From NCBI GenBank assembly GCA_964631295.1, contig CAZVXI010000148.1, forward strand, positions 1 through 8,017: a DNA stretch of 8,017 nt. The letters are read 5' to 3'. The notes under the pieces are model-generated. The model saw only the letters and a program-made list of their open reading frames with translations. It was not told where the DNA came from and did not search any database. The translations under genes and the position numbers were made by a program. Shown piece after piece: positions 7,168 through 8,017 of the stretch (positions are counted from its first letter, which is position 1; each line of letters starts with the position of its first letter). The DNA comes from CAZVXI01 sp964631295 (GTDB taxonomy: Bacteria > Planctomycetota > Phycisphaerae > Phycisphaerales > SM1A02).

Positions 7168-8017
7168 ATGCATCAACGAAACGGACGACAGCGATGGTTC
7201 ACAATGCAGCTTGTCACGATGGCAATGCTTGCCATGGCGTGCATCGCCATCACAGCCGGCACGTCACAGGCGCAGAATCAGGCGCGCCACAGCAACGGCA
7301 ACAACGCTGAGAAGCAGGTCGACCGCGCGTGGCTGGATCGGCTCGACAAGCTCGACCGACAACTGCTCGATGAGAACATCGGTTTCGCCCCGCCCGCTTT
7401 TCCCGACAACCTCACATGGATGAACATGGAGCAAACAACATGGGCAGACTTGCGCGGCAAGGTGGTCATCGTGCAATCGTGGACAACCGGCAACATGGCC
7501 GGGCGCAAGGTGCCGGTACAACTCAGGCGCGCGCTCGAAGATATTCCAGGCGATGATCTCGTCATCATTGCGCTTCACACGCCGGATAATGCAGACAACG
7601 CGGCAACGTACCTCGAACGACGGCCGATCGAGATGCCGCTGATCATCGACGAGCGTGGCGTCTTCTGCGATGAACTTGGCATATACAAACGCCCGACGAA
7701 CGTCGTGATCGGGCGCAACGGCAAGGTTCGATATGCGGGCCTGAAGATCGCAGCCATCGAGAGAGCGGTCAAAGTGCTCGCTGCTGAGAAGTTTGATGAA
7801 GATGCCATCCCGCCGCAGCGTAAGAAACAGCAGGCAGCATCTGGCGATGCACGATTCCCGACGTTCTCCGATTCGGTCGGCAGTGCGAAAGACTTGCGTG
7901 GACAGCGCGCACCGGATTTTCATGTCGACCAATGGCTCAACGGCACGCCCGATGCGCGCGGCTTTAAAAATTTCTCCGGGCGAAACCGCACAAGCAAGTA
8001 TTTCGCTGAGCGAGGAA
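7168..8017 (+). CDS. Secreted thioredoxin-fold (TlpA-like) protein lacking the CxxC motif (3' end outside window)
   Basis: ATG 7168 follows a clear GAGAGGA (7155-7161) ribosome binding site at 6-base spacing. The frame stays open for 283 codons to the window edge. Residues 1-35 form a Sec signal peptide: a basic start, a hydrophobic core at about 14-30, and probable cleavage after TSQA (residue 35). Residues 83-205 read as a thioredoxin/redoxin fold: LRGKVVIVQSW (95-105), DDLVIIALHTPD (129-140), PLIIDERGVFCDELGI (157-172), the cis-Pro loop KRPTNVVIGRNGKVRYAG (174-191). Where active TlpA proteins have WCxxC, this has Trp105 followed by TTGN, so no disulfide chemistry is expected here. Only Cys25 and Cys167 occur. 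From about residue 243, LRGQRAPDFHVDQWLNG looks like the start of a second TlpA-like module, but the sequence after residue 264 does not continue as expected. Likely periplasmic; the role is unknown. Confidence 0.8.
   Translation, partial: MHQRNGRQRWFTMQLVTMAMLAMACIAITAGTSQAQNQARHSNGNNAEKQVDRAWLDRLDKLDRQLLDENIGFAPPAFPDNLTWMNMEQTTWADLRGKVVIVQSWTTGNMAGRKVPVQLRRALEDIPGDDLVIIALHTPDNADNAATYLERRPIEMPLIIDERGVFCDELGIYKRPTNVVIGRNGKVRYAGLKIAAIERAVKVLAAEKFDEDAIPPQRKKQQAASGDARFPTFSDSVGSAKDLRGQRAPDFHVDQWLNGTPDARGFKNFSGRNRTSKYFAERG

Noticed and set aside
7264..7932. 222-codon minus-strand frame at the right end
   Set aside because: Antisense to the thioredoxin-like gene, which has a ribosome binding site, signal peptide and fold motifs.

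Overview
This is a GC-rich bacterial window with six protein-coding genes, two of them cut by the window edges. Several traits point to a planctomycete, most likely the Phycisphaerae. These are a dockerin-like C-terminal EF-hand tail ending in a WG...CP motif, a futalosine-pathway menaquinone enzyme, and a secreted thioredoxin-fold protein that seems to carry repeated TlpA-like modules. The taxonomy is an inference from gene content, not from a marker gene.

Layout from left to right. Bases 2-106 (+) are the last 34 codons of a secreted protein ending in a dockerin-like calcium loop, followed by a strong hairpin terminator at 128-160. Two minus-strand genes follow: a 93-residue hypothetical protein (187-468) and, upstream of it, a 995-residue membrane-anchored coiled-coil protein (661-3648). 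Divergent from these is mqnE (3891-5249, +), the radical-SAM aminofutalosine synthase of menaquinone biosynthesis. It has a good TATAAT box about 75 bases before its start. A MATE-family multidrug/cation antiporter (5314-6963, -) converges on mqnE. At the right end a secreted thioredoxin-like protein (7168 to the window end, +) is divergent from the MATE gene and has no stop within the window.

The genes do not form one operon. Strand alternates, and only the coiled-coil gene and the small hypothetical protein could be co-transcribed, with a 192-base gap between them. I see no CRISPR array, tRNA, rRNA, transposase or phage gene. The coding regions are nearly continuous and no gene-free stretch exceeds 300 bases.

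The most unusual items are three. The first is the giant coiled-coil protein, whose C-terminus has the two-membrane-helix layout of Wzz-type polysaccharide co-polymerases. The second is a roughly 43-residue insertion in MqnE. The third is the thioredoxin-fold protein, whose first module has lost its CxxC motif and whose expected second module breaks down at the window edge. I did not find convincing evidence of a new multi-gene system.
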